A stretch of 7,855 nt of DNA from the NCBI GenBank assembly GCA_027592105.1, contig JAQCLA010000114.1, positions 1 to 7,855 of the forward strand, written 5' to 3'. Below are positions 1-6,985 of the stretch, piece after piece; the stretch's first letter is position 1, and the number at the start of each line of letters is the position of its first letter. This DNA comes from Pseudomonadota bacterium. GTDB lineage: Bacteria > Pseudomonadota > Alphaproteobacteria > Rhodobacterales > Rhodobacteraceae. A program made the position numbers and the translations under genes. The notes below the pieces were generated by a model. It was not told where the DNA came from. It made no database searches and worked only from the letters and a program-made list of their open reading frames with translations.

Positions 1-1
1 C

Positions 2-1105
2 CGTCTGGCCAACGAAAAGACCACCTTCACCGAAGCCTTCGCCATGGCCGATGATGTGCTTTATCAGGGTGTTAAGGGCGTGACCGACCTGATGGTCCGT
101 CCCGGTCTGATCAACCTCGATTTCGCCGATGTCCGCGCCGTGATGAACGAGATGGGCAAGGCGATGATGGGCACGGGCGAAGCCGATGGCGAGAACCGCG
201 CATTGCAAGCCGCAGAGAAGGCGATCGCCAACCCGCTCTTGGATGAAATCAGCCTCAAGGGCGCACGTGGTGTTCTGATCAATATCACCGGCGGCTATGA
301 CCTGACACTGTTCGAGCTTGACGAGGCGGCCAATCGCATCCGCGAAGAGGTTGACCCCGAGGCCAATATCATCGTCGGTTCCACCCTCGATACCGATATG
401 GAAGGCCGGATGCGCGTCAGCGTCGTGGCCACCGGCATCGATGTCACCGAAGCCGCCAAGGCCGAGGAAGAAGCGCGCGTTTACGCCACCGCAGCCGTCA
501 TTGCGCGCCCGGCGGTACCTGTCGCACCCCCTGCGCCCGAGCCTGTGGCCGAACCGGCCCGTGCGGCTTTCGTCCGTCACGAGCAAGCCGAGCCGTCATT
601 GTTCAACACCCTCGGTATGGATGAGTATGACGAAGAGGATATGGGCGCGCTCGATGATGTGCCTGCCCCCGTCTATGAGCCGCAGCCGCAGCATCAGCCC
701 GTCGCAGCTGCGCCGCGCGTCACCGCCTTCGATCAGCCCGCACATGAGCCGGTTTCAAACCAGCCGCAATTCGCGAGCAAGGCACGCCCCGAGGTGCTGG
801 CCCGTCTGCGTGACGCGATCCAAAAAGATGTCTCGCGCCCTGCCGCAGCGCCCCAACCGCAGCCCGAGGCGCATAAGCCGCGGCTGAGCTTGAACACGCT
901 GATCAACCGCATGACCGGCCATGCCGAAGAAGGGCATGGCATGACCGAACGTCGCCAGCCCGCGATGACGGGAACGATCCCGCCACGCCCGGTGCAGCAG
1001 CCCGTGCAGCAGCCTGTCCAACACGCAGCCCCCGATGAGGGAATCGTCGATCCCGAGCAAGAGCGCATCGATATTCCCGCATTCCTGCGTCGTCAGGCGA
1101 ATTGA
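2..1105 (+). CDS. ftsZ: Cell division GTPase FtsZ, C-terminal part (5' end outside window)
   Basis: FtsZ is the tubulin-like GTPase that polymerises into the cytoplasmic Z-ring and recruits the divisome. The frame is open from the window edge, so the first visible ATG (44) is internal; 367 residues are seen and roughly the first 180 (nucleotide-binding half) are missing. The visible part starts in the core helix region (RLANEKTTF). It then shows the synergy (T7) loop NLDFADV at visible residues 38-44, whose acidic residues complete the GTPase site of the next subunit, and the C-terminal tubulin domain (GARGVLINITGGYDLTLFE) up to about residue 147. A Pro/Ala/Gln/Glu-rich, probably disordered linker of about 200 residues follows. 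The protein ends with the conserved peptide IPAFLRRQAN, which in the family binds FtsA and other tethers. A strong terminator follows the stop. Identity is essentially certain. Confidence 0.97.
   Translation, partial: RLANEKTTFTEAFAMADDVLYQGVKGVTDLMVRPGLINLDFADVRAVMNEMGKAMMGTGEADGENRALQAAEKAIANPLLDEISLKGARGVLINITGGYDLTLFELDEAANRIREEVDPEANIIVGSTLDTDMEGRMRVSVVATGIDVTEAAKAEEEARVYATAAVIARPAVPVAPPAPEPVAEPARAAFVRHEQAEPSLFNTLGMDEYDEEDMGALDDVPAPVYEPQPQHQPVAAAPRVTAFDQPAHEPVSNQPQFASKARPEVLARLRDAIQKDVSRPAAAPQPQPEAHKPRLSLNTLINRMTGHAEEGHGMTERRQPAMTGTIPPRPVQQPVQQPVQHAAPDEGIVDPEQERIDIPAFLRRQAN
989..1024 (+). repeat. 12-bp tandem repeat encoding PVQQ units in the FtsZ linker
   Basis: Two near-identical 12-base units (CCGGTGCAGCAG then CCCGTGCAGCAG) and a third diverged one encode PVQQ-PVQQ-PVQH, just upstream of the FtsZ C-terminal peptide. 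The period is a multiple of three, so gain or loss of a unit would keep the frame and only change linker length. This is a short in-gene repeat and no separate element is implied. Confidence 0.7.
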
Positions 1106-1123
1106 CGCCGTCACATTCCTGCG

Positions 1124-1153
1124 AAAAAGGCCGGTGTTTCACCGGCCTTTTTT
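1124..1153 (+). terminator. Intrinsic terminator after ftsZ
   Basis: A perfect 13-bp inverted repeat (AAAAAGGCCGGTG at 1124-1136 against CACCGGCCTTTTT at 1140-1152) with a 3-base TTT loop has a GC core and ends in a run of T. It starts 18 bases after the ftsZ stop. This is a textbook Rho-independent terminator. The A-run on the left arm also gives a T-run on the other strand, so it could work in both directions. It implies that lpxC is transcribed from its own promoter. Confidence 0.93.
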
Positions 1154-1290
1154 CTTTTTGAAACAGTGCGTTGTTGGGCCTCACAAATGGCATAGGCAAA
1201 GATTTGCCGATCACCTTCGGCATTGTTGCAGAACGTCATAAAGGTTGAATTGTTCCTTTCTTCCCGGCCCGTTATCGACACAAATGGCAG

Positions 1291-1305
1291 TTAATCGGCT
1301 GGTAA
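1291..1305 (+). promoter_or_regulatory. Possible CtrA-like site upstream of lpxC
   Basis: TTAA, seven bases, then GTAA (followed by C) matches the alphaproteobacterial CtrA consensus TTAA-N7-TTAA at 7 of 8 positions, about 80 bp before the lpxC start. The same stretch contains a spaced inverted repeat, CCGTTA at 1269-1274 and TAACGG at 1303-1308. The gap from the ftsZ terminator to lpxC must hold the lpxC promoter, but I could not pick convincing -35/-10 boxes. The match is short and could arise by chance. Confidence 0.25.
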
Positions 1306-1373
1306 CGGCACGACTGCAGCGCATGACATGACACAGGCGATCCAATGCCGGCATGTCGATGTGCGGGGGACAC

Positions 1374-1377
1374 GGAG
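1374..1377 (+). promoter_or_regulatory. Ribosome binding site that decides the lpxC start
   Basis: GGAG lies six bases before the ATG at 1384. The longer in-frame ATG at 1345 adds 13 residues (MPACRCAGDTECG) that do not look like LpxC and has no comparable ribosome binding site. The site therefore favours the start at 1384. Confidence 0.7.
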
Positions 1378-1383
1378 TGCGGA

Positions 1384-2301
1384 ATGCAGGCGACACTTAG
1401 GCAATCGGTCCGTTTATCGGGTGTGGGGCTTCACACCGGAAAGCGGGTCAACGTGACGGTCGGACCGCAAGCGGCCCACATGGGGCTGTGGTTTGCGCGC
1501 ACCGATTTGCCCGATGCCGCCTTGATCCCCGCCCGCTACGATGCCGTTCCGATGAGCCGGCTTTGCACAAAGCTGCGCGGCGATGACGGGGCCGAGGTGT
1601 CGACCATCGAACATATCATGGCCGCCTTGGCCGGTTGCGGGATTCACAACGCCTTGGTCGAGGTCGATGGGCCGGAACTGCCGATCCTTGACGGCTCGGC
1701 CGCGCCCTTTGTGCGCGCTTTTCTGGATGCGGGCATCCAGCAACAAGAGGCACCGATCCACGCGATCGAGATCCTGCGCGAGATCAAGGTCACGGACGGC
1801 GACAGTCTTGCGACCCTCTCGCCTGCGGCAGGGCTCGAGATGGATTTCACCATTGATTTCGCCGATGCCGCCATTGGGCGGCAGCGTCGGGTCGCCAATT
1901 TGGCCAATGGGCGGTTTGTGCGCGAATTCTGTGATAGCCGCACCTTCTGCCGCAAGGCCGATGTCGATGCGATGCATGCGGCGGGTCTTGCGCTGGGTGG
2001 CAGCTATGACAATGCCGTGGTAATCGATGGCGACACTGTGCTGACGCCGGGTGGCCTGCGCCATGCGGATGAAGCGGTGCGCCACAAGATGCTTGATGCC
2101 TTGGGCGATCTGGCCTTGGCCGGCGCACCGATCTTGGGCCGCTATACCGGTGTGCGCGCGGGCCATATGCTGACCAACCAACTGTTGCGCGCGCTTTTTG
2201 CCAGCCACGGCGCATGGCGCGTGGTCGAATGCACCGCCCAACAGGCCGCAAGCCTGCCCGGTATCGGTGTCACGGGTGCCGATCTGGCCCATGTGGCTTG
2301 A
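1384..2301 (+). CDS. lpxC: UDP-3-O-acyl-N-acetylglucosamine deacetylase LpxC
   Basis: LpxC is the cytosolic zinc enzyme that removes the acetyl group from UDP-3-O-acyl-GlcNAc, the committed step of lipid A synthesis. From the ATG at 1384 the protein is 305 residues, the usual family length. The start LRQSVRLSGVGLHTGK is the canonical N-terminus. EHIMAAL carries Glu76 (catalytic base, E. coli Glu78) and zinc ligand His77 (E. coli His79). RHKMLDALGDL carries zinc ligands His234 and Asp238. His261 in RAGHMLTNQLL matches catalytic His265 of E. coli. DGSAAPF lies at 103-109. All key residues are intact, so it should be active. It follows the ftsZ terminator and so probably has its own promoter; bamD follows 133 bp later on the same strand. 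In E. coli LpxC is controlled by proteolysis through its C-terminal tail; the tail here (GADLAHVA) differs from that one, so the same degron cannot be assumed. Confidence 0.97.
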   Translation: MQATLRQSVRLSGVGLHTGKRVNVTVGPQAAHMGLWFARTDLPDAALIPARYDAVPMSRLCTKLRGDDGAEVSTIEHIMAALAGCGIHNALVEVDGPELPILDGSAAPFVRAFLDAGIQQQEAPIHAIEILREIKVTDGDSLATLSPAAGLEMDFTIDFADAAIGRQRRVANLANGRFVREFCDSRTFCRKADVDAMHAAGLALGGSYDNAVVIDGDTVLTPGGLRHADEAVRHKMLDALGDLALAGAPILGRYTGVRAGHMLTNQLLRALFASHGAWRVVECTAQQAASLPGIGVTGADLAHVA

Positions 2302-2434
2302 TCACAAAACCCACAGCATCGCCATGAAGGCCTTGGTCAACTCTTGCGTTTTGCGCCCAAAAAATATGTGTTAGGACCACGTAACGGCGGGCGACAAGAC
2401 ACTGCCCGAAGAGATCAAGACGAGGTTTTCGAGC

Positions 2435-3319
2435 ATGCAGCGGAGCGGTCAAAACGCGATCCGGAAATGGGGCTTCGGTGCAAGCCTCTGCCTGGTTACG
2501 GCGCTTTCCGGCTGTGGCGATAACGCCCTGTTCGCGGAGGGCGGGTTTTTCGCGGGTCGCAGCGCGCCTGTCCCGCTTGAGCAACTCGACGCTGCCACGA
2601 TTTTCCAGCGCGGCGAAGCGGCCCTTGCCGCCGATGACCCCGAAGAAGCGGCTGCGCTGTTCATCGAGGTCGAGCGCCTTCACCCCTATTCGGAATGGGC
2701 GAGCCGTGGCTTGATCATGGCGGCATTCTCCTATCATGCCGCCACCGATTACGAGAATGCCCGCATTGCCGCACAGCGGTTCCTCGACTTCTACCCCGGC
2801 GAGGAAGACGCGGCTTATGCCCAGTTCCTCTTGGCGCTGAGCTATTACGACCAGATCGACCAAGTCGGCCGCGACCAAGGTATCACCTTTCAAGCCTTGC
2901 AAGCGCTGCGCGAGGTGATCGAGCGCTACCCCGACAGCGAATATGCCCAAGATGCCATCCTGCGCTTCGATCTGGCCTTTGACCATCTGGCTGGCAAAGA
3001 GATGGAGATCGGCCGCTACTACCTGCGCCAGCAACATTACGCCGCCGCAATCAACCGGTTTCGCGTCGTGGTCGAGCAGTTCCAGACCACCAGCCATACG
3101 CCCGAGGCGCTGATGCGGCTGGTCGAGGCATATCTGGCGCTGGGCCTGACCGATGAGGCACAAACCGCCGGTGCGATCTTGGGGTATAACTACCAATCCT
3201 CGCCCTTCTATGACGATGCGTTTCGTCAGTTGACCGGCCAGGATCTGGCCCCCGATGCCGCAGGCGAGGGGTGGCTGCGCGATATCTGGCGCCAGACGGT
3301 GCGCGGGGAGTGGCTCTGA
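2435..3319 (+). CDS. bamD: Outer membrane assembly lipoprotein BamD
   Basis: BamD is the essential lipoprotein of the BAM complex that inserts beta-barrel proteins into the outer membrane; it acts on the periplasmic face and binds BamA. The 294-residue product begins with a lipoprotein signal: Arg10-Lys11, a hydrophobic stretch and the lipobox LSGC with lipidated Cys27. Gly28-Asp29 follow, with no Asp at +2, which fits outer-membrane sorting. About five TPR-like helical pairs follow at roughly 55-260, including the family signature HPYSEWA near 83-89 and a second-repeat turn FLDFYPGEEDAAYAQ. The final 30 residues are a short tail. GAGG at 2422-2425 is 9 bases from the ATG. An AT-rich patch around 2358-2372 in the upstream gap could belong to a promoter, but the boxes are poor. 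Older annotations call this family ComL/YfiO. Confidence 0.95.
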   Translation: MQRSGQNAIRKWGFGASLCLVTALSGCGDNALFAEGGFFAGRSAPVPLEQLDAATIFQRGEAALAADDPEEAAALFIEVERLHPYSEWASRGLIMAAFSYHAATDYENARIAAQRFLDFYPGEEDAAYAQFLLALSYYDQIDQVGRDQGITFQALQALREVIERYPDSEYAQDAILRFDLAFDHLAGKEMEIGRYYLRQQHYAAAINRFRVVVEQFQTTSHTPEALMRLVEAYLALGLTDEAQTAGAILGYNYQSSPFYDDAFRQLTGQDLAPDAAGEGWLRDIWRQTVRGEWL

Positions 3320-3373
3320 ATTCTGCATCGCTGCCCATGATGGGCTGCCGGGGATAGGGACGCGCGGGGCCTG

Positions 3374-5041
3374 ATGCTGCTTCACCTCGATATTCGCGAC
3401 ATGTTGATCATTGACCGGCTGGAGCTTGCCTTTCAGCCGGGCCTGAACGTGTTGACCGGTGAAACAGGCGCGGGAAAATCCATCTTGCTCGATGCGCTGG
3501 GCTTTGCCCTTGGGTGGCGGGGGCGTGCCGATCTGGTGCGCGCGGGCGCGGCCCAAGGTGAGGTGGTGGCCGAGTTTGCTCTTGGCACGGGCCATCCCGC
3601 CCTTGCGCTGCTCGAGGCCGCAGGTCTGCCCGCCGAGCCGAGCTTGTTCTTGCGCCGCGTGAATATGCCCGATGGGCGCAAAATGGCCTGGATCAATGAT
3701 CGGCGTGCCAGTGGCGATGTGCTGCGCGCGCTCTCCGATACGCTGGTCGAGCTGCATGGGCAGCAAGATGACCGCGGCCTGCTCGACCCGCGTCAGCATC
3801 GCGCGATGCTGGACGATTTCGGCGGGCACGCGGCGATGCTGGCGGCATTGCGCGCAAGCTGGTCGGCCCATCGCGCGGCGCAAAAGGCCTTGGCCACGGC
3901 CGAGGCCGATCTTGCCCGTATGCAAGCCGAAGAAGATTTCTTGCGCCATGCGGTGGCCGAGTTGGATCAGCTTGACCCGCAGCCCGGTGAAGAGGCCGCA
4001 CTTGATGCCAGCCGTCGCCTGATGCAAGCCGCCGCCAAAATGCGCGAGGATCTGACACGCGCGGATGCGGCTCTTGGCCTGCAAGGGGCCGAAGGGGCGA
4101 TGGGCGATGCCCGCCGCTGGCTTGATGGCTTGGCCGAGCGGGCCGAGGGTGGGCTTGACGATGCGCTGGGCGCAGTTGAGCGGGCGATGGTCGAGCTTGG
4201 CACCGCGCAAGACGCGCTTGCCCGCTTCACCGAGGCGCTCGATCTTGACCCATATGCCTTGGAGCGGACCGAGGATCGGCTGTTTGCCTTGCGCGGATTG
4301 GCGCGCAAACATGGCGTCGGCCCCGATGATCTTGCCGATTTGGCAGTGGATCTGCGCAGGAGGCTTGCCGCCCTTGATGGGGGCACGGACCAGATCGCCA
4401 GCCTTGCCGCGGCCGAGCGCGCGGCGGCCCAAGCCTATGACGCCTTGGCAGATCAGTTGACACAAGCCCGCCGTGCGGCAGCGCTGCGGCTGGATGCGGC
4501 CATGGCGGGCGAGCTTGCACCGCTGAAGATGGAACGCGCGGTTTTTACCACCGAGATCACCGCCGCCCCGGCAGGCCCGGATGGGGTGGATCAAGTGACA
4601 TTCGTGGCCGCCACCAACCCCGGCGCGCCCGCAGGCCCTCTCAACAAGATCGCATCAGGCGGGGAATTGTCACGTTTTCTTTTGGCGTTGAAGGTCTGTC
4701 TGACAGCCCAGACACGCGGCATCACGATGATCTTTGACGAGATCGACCGAGGCGTGGGTGGGGCGACCGCTGATGCGGTGGGCCGCCGCTTGAAAGCCTT
4801 GGCTGAAGGCGCGCAGGTTTTGGTCGTCACCCATTCGCCGCAGGTGGCAGCCCTTGGCGCGCATCATTGGCAGGTCGCCAAGCGCGTCGAGGCGGGCATG
4901 ACGCTGAGCCATGTCAGCGCGCTCGACCCCGCGCAGCGCATCGACGAGGTCGCGCGCATGCTGGCCGGTGATCGCATCACCGAGGCCGCGCGTGACGCCG
5001 CGCGCGCCTTGATCGACGCAGCCCAAGGCGACGATTCATAA
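3374..5041 (+). CDS. recN: DNA repair protein RecN (SMC-like ATPase)
   Basis: RecN is an SMC-family ATPase that acts early in double-strand break repair, probably by holding DNA ends or sister chromosomes together with RecA. The 555-residue length is normal for the family. The N-terminal ATPase half carries Walker A GETGAGKS at 29-36 and a Q-loop-like ELHGQ at 126-130. An Ala/Glu/Arg-rich coiled-coil arm runs from about 155 to 375, with a breaker in the middle. The C-terminal half has the ABC signature ASGGELSR at 427-434, Walker B TMIFDEID at 451-458 and the switch His487 in VVTHSPQ. No catalytic residue is missing. The ATG is 54 bp after bamD, with GGGG four bases upstream and AGGGA 13 bases upstream; cotranscription with bamD is likely. 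A double-hairpin repeat begins about 5 bp past the stop. No LexA-type operator was recognised. Confidence 0.96.
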   Translation: MLLHLDIRDMLIIDRLELAFQPGLNVLTGETGAGKSILLDALGFALGWRGRADLVRAGAAQGEVVAEFALGTGHPALALLEAAGLPAEPSLFLRRVNMPDGRKMAWINDRRASGDVLRALSDTLVELHGQQDDRGLLDPRQHRAMLDDFGGHAAMLAALRASWSAHRAAQKALATAEADLARMQAEEDFLRHAVAELDQLDPQPGEEAALDASRRLMQAAAKMREDLTRADAALGLQGAEGAMGDARRWLDGLAERAEGGLDDALGAVERAMVELGTAQDALARFTEALDLDPYALERTEDRLFALRGLARKHGVGPDDLADLAVDLRRRLAALDGGTDQIASLAAAERAAAQAYDALADQLTQARRAAALRLDAAMAGELAPLKMERAVFTTEITAAPAGPDGVDQVTFVAATNPGAPAGPLNKIASGGELSRFLLALKVCLTAQTRGITMIFDEIDRGVGGATADAVGRRLKALAEGAQVLVVTHSPQVAALGAHHWQVAKRVEAGMTLSHVSALDPAQRIDEVARMLAGDRITEAARDAARALIDAAQGDDS

Positions 5042-5045
5042 ATAG

Positions 5046-5095
5046 AGGGGGCTCTGCCCCCACCGCGCCCTTTGGGCGCGCCTCCCCCGGAGTAT
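5046..5095. repeat. Palindromic intergenic repeat (double hairpin) after recN, possible terminator
   Basis: Two perfect hairpins stand side by side: GGGGGC-TCT-GCCCCC at 5047-5061 and CGCGCCC-TTT-GGGCGCG at 5064-5080. They are followed by CTCCCCCGGAGTATTT. The arrangement resembles a multicopy intergenic element I recall from Rhodobacteraceae genomes; that is memory, not a search. There is only one copy in this window. Sitting five bases after the recN stop, it probably also limits read-through, though it lacks a proper T-run. The conserved unit may extend to about 5112. Confidence 0.7.
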
Positions 5096-5290
5096 TTGTG
5101 AAGCAAAGATGCTGGGTGATTTGCCCTGTGAGTGATCACGAAAGTTTTCATCAGCGCCACCAATGCATGGCGATCGTGAACACTCTTACCTTTTCTCAAA
5201 CCCATCCGTGGCTTACAGCTTGGATAACCCGTCGCTGGCCGCATGCGGAGCGGTTGCGATGTCGGGATGAGGGTGGCTCCGCGCAAGGGG

Positions 5291-6985
5291 ATGGACGTGG
5301 CCGAAACCGTGCTCGGCCTGTTGCGGGAATGGATGTCCGCTGCCTTGGCGGCAAGCCAGCGCGGCTGGCGCGTGCTACGCGAAAAAGGGCCGACCCAGAT
5401 CCAGTTTTGGCTGATCGCTTTGCTCATCGGCATCGCCGCAGGTTTCGCGGCGCTCTTGTTCCGTAAAGGGATCAGCTGGCTGCAAGAGGCGCTGTACGGC
5501 GTCGAAGATGTGCGTTTGATGCACAGCTTCGCCGAAAGCCTGCCTTGGTACATGATCTTGCTGATCCCGGTGGCGGGCGGCTTGGTCGTTGGGGTGATCT
5601 TGCATGTTTTCACCCCCGATGGACGCGCGCGCTCGGTGGCCGATGTGATCGAGGGTGCGGCACTGGCTGATGGGCGGGTCGAGCAAAAGGCCGGCATCGC
5701 CTCGGCCTTTGCCTCGCTCATCACACTGGGATCGGGCGGCTCATCGGGGCGCGAGGGGCCGGTGGTGCATTTGGCCGCCGTGATCGCGAGCAAGGTGAGC
5801 GATTGGATACGCGCCGATGGGATCACCGGGCGCGATTTGTTGGGCTGTGCGGTGGCCGCCGCGGTCAGCGCCTCGTTCAACGCGCCGATCGCGGGCGCGC
5901 TTTTCGCGCTCGAGGTGGTTTTGCGCCATTTCGCTGTCCATGCTTTCGCGCCCATCGTGATCGCATCCGTGGCAGGCACAGTGATCAACCGCCTCGAGTT
6001 CGGGGGGGTGACCGAATATAGCCTGACCGCTGACAGCGCGTTGCAATTCTATGCCGAATTGCCCGCTTTCTTGATCCTTGGCTTGGTCTGCGGGCTGGTT
6101 GCGGTGGCGCTGATGCGCGCGGTTTTCTGGGCCGAGGATCTGGGCAATCTGGCGCAGCGGCTGACGGGCATGCCACGCTGGCTGAGGCCCGCTTTCGCGG
6201 GGCTGCTGCTGGGCGGGCTTGCCATTCCCTTTCCCCATATCATCGGCGTTGGCTACGAGACGACATCGGCCGCCTTGACGGGGGAATTGCTGCTGCATGA
6301 GGCGATCGTGTTCACCATCCTCAAGGTCTTGGCCGTGGCCATCACCTTGGGCGGGCGCATGGGGGGCGGCATTTTCTCGCCTTCGCTGATGATCGGCGCC
6401 ATGGCGGGACTTGCCTTTGGCATCGTGGCGACCGCGATCTTTCCCGATCAATCGGGCGAAGGCACGCTTTATGCACTTGCGGGTATGGGCGCGGTCGCAG
6501 CAGCCGTGCTGGGTACGCCGATCTCGACGACCTTGATCGTGTTCGAACTCACCGGCGATTGGCAGACGGGTCTTGCCGTGATGGTCGCGGTCTCGATCTC
6601 GACCGCGCTGGCTTCACGGCTGGTTGACCGGTCCTTTTTCCTCACCCAGCTTGAGCGGCGCAATATCCATTTGGCCGCCGGTCCCCAGGCCTATCTTTTG
6701 GCGATGTTCCGCGTGGGCCTTGTGATGCGCCCGATGGATCACGAGAATGCCGCCCCGCAAGAGCAGCTTTTGACCCTCATCGAGCAAGGCATCTATACTG
6801 ACACCAATGCGACGCTTGAGCGTGCCTTGCCGATATTCGAGCGTACGGGGCTGGATTTCGTGCCCGTCGTCCAGCTTGCGCCGGGCGATGGGCCGCCCGC
6901 GCTGGAGGGGGCGCTGTTTCATGTCGATGCGCTCAAGGCCTATAACCGCGCGCTGGCGGCCACGGCGGCCGAAGAACACAGCTGA
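5291..6985 (+). CDS. ClC-family chloride channel / H+-Cl- antiporter
   Basis: This is an inner-membrane ClC protein, which moves chloride as a channel or in exchange for protons, typically for charge balance or acid tolerance. Counting from ATG 5291 (564 residues), the membrane core spans about 36-445. GREGP at 153-157 carries the gating glutamate Glu155 (Glu148 of E. coli ClC-ec1). FNAPIAGALFALEVV lies at 196-210, GGIFSP at 359-364 and GTPISTTLIVFELTGDW at 408-424. The cytoplasmic tail (about 455-564) looks like a shortened or degenerate CBS pair ending LKAYNRALA. The usual GSGIPE motif is replaced by ARSVAD (113-118), the inner proton glutamate position is Val209, and the Tyr445 position is Phe450. 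GREGP rather than GREGT argues against the fluoride subgroup. The start is uncertain: in-frame ATGs also lie at 5243 and 5267, and AAGGGG (5285-5290) is best spaced for a GTG at 5297. The gene converges with the DUF427 gene with no gap. Confidence 0.92.
   Translation: MDVAETVLGLLREWMSAALAASQRGWRVLREKGPTQIQFWLIALLIGIAAGFAALLFRKGISWLQEALYGVEDVRLMHSFAESLPWYMILLIPVAGGLVVGVILHVFTPDGRARSVADVIEGAALADGRVEQKAGIASAFASLITLGSGGSSGREGPVVHLAAVIASKVSDWIRADGITGRDLLGCAVAAAVSASFNAPIAGALFALEVVLRHFAVHAFAPIVIASVAGTVINRLEFGGVTEYSLTADSALQFYAELPAFLILGLVCGLVAVALMRAVFWAEDLGNLAQRLTGMPRWLRPAFAGLLLGGLAIPFPHIIGVGYETTSAALTGELLLHEAIVFTILKVLAVAITLGGRMGGGIFSPSLMIGAMAGLAFGIVATAIFPDQSGEGTLYALAGMGAVAAAVLGTPISTTLIVFELTGDWQTGLAVMVAVSISTALASRLVDRSFFLTQLERRNIHLAAGPQAYLLAMFRVGLVMRPMDHENAAPQEQLLTLIEQGIYTDTNATLERALPIFERTGLDFVPVVQLAPGDGPPALEGALFHVDALKAYNRALAATAAEEHS

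Noticed and set aside
918..940. 8-bp inverted repeat (GCCATGCC / GGCATGGC) with flanking CATGACCG direct repeats in ftsZ
   Set aside because: It lies inside the linker-coding region and follows from codons for MTGHAEEGHGMT; no sign of an insertion or an att site.
1414..2292. A 292-codon open frame opposite lpxC
   Set aside because: It has the same codon-against-codon register as the antisense frame over bamD/recN and no family features; lpxC is complete with all catalytic residues.
3333..3345. GCCCAT-G-ATGGGC palindrome between bamD and recN
   Set aside because: The stem is only six pairs with a one-base centre, so a normal hairpin loop cannot form, and there is no T-run. It is not supported as a terminator; an operator role is possible but nothing favours it.
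2270..4594. A 774-codon open frame on the minus strand opposite bamD and recN, longer than any real gene here
   Set aside because: Its codons lie exactly opposite the codons of bamD and recN, so a stop would need TTA, CTA or TCA in those genes, which are rare in GC-rich DNA. The product is a Gly/Gln/Arg/His-rich string with no recognisable domain, while both plus-strand genes are unmistakable.
5098..5466. GTG-started frame of 122 codons between recN and the ClC gene
   Set aside because: It starts inside the repeat tail, has no good ribosome binding site, and overlaps the ClC coding region for more than 170 bases in another frame with an Arg-rich product.
4864..5988. A 374-codon minus-strand frame spanning the recN end, the repeat and the ClC start
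   Set aside because: It reads straight through the palindromic repeat, is rich in Ser/Ala/Pro/Arg without any domain, and lies opposite two real genes.
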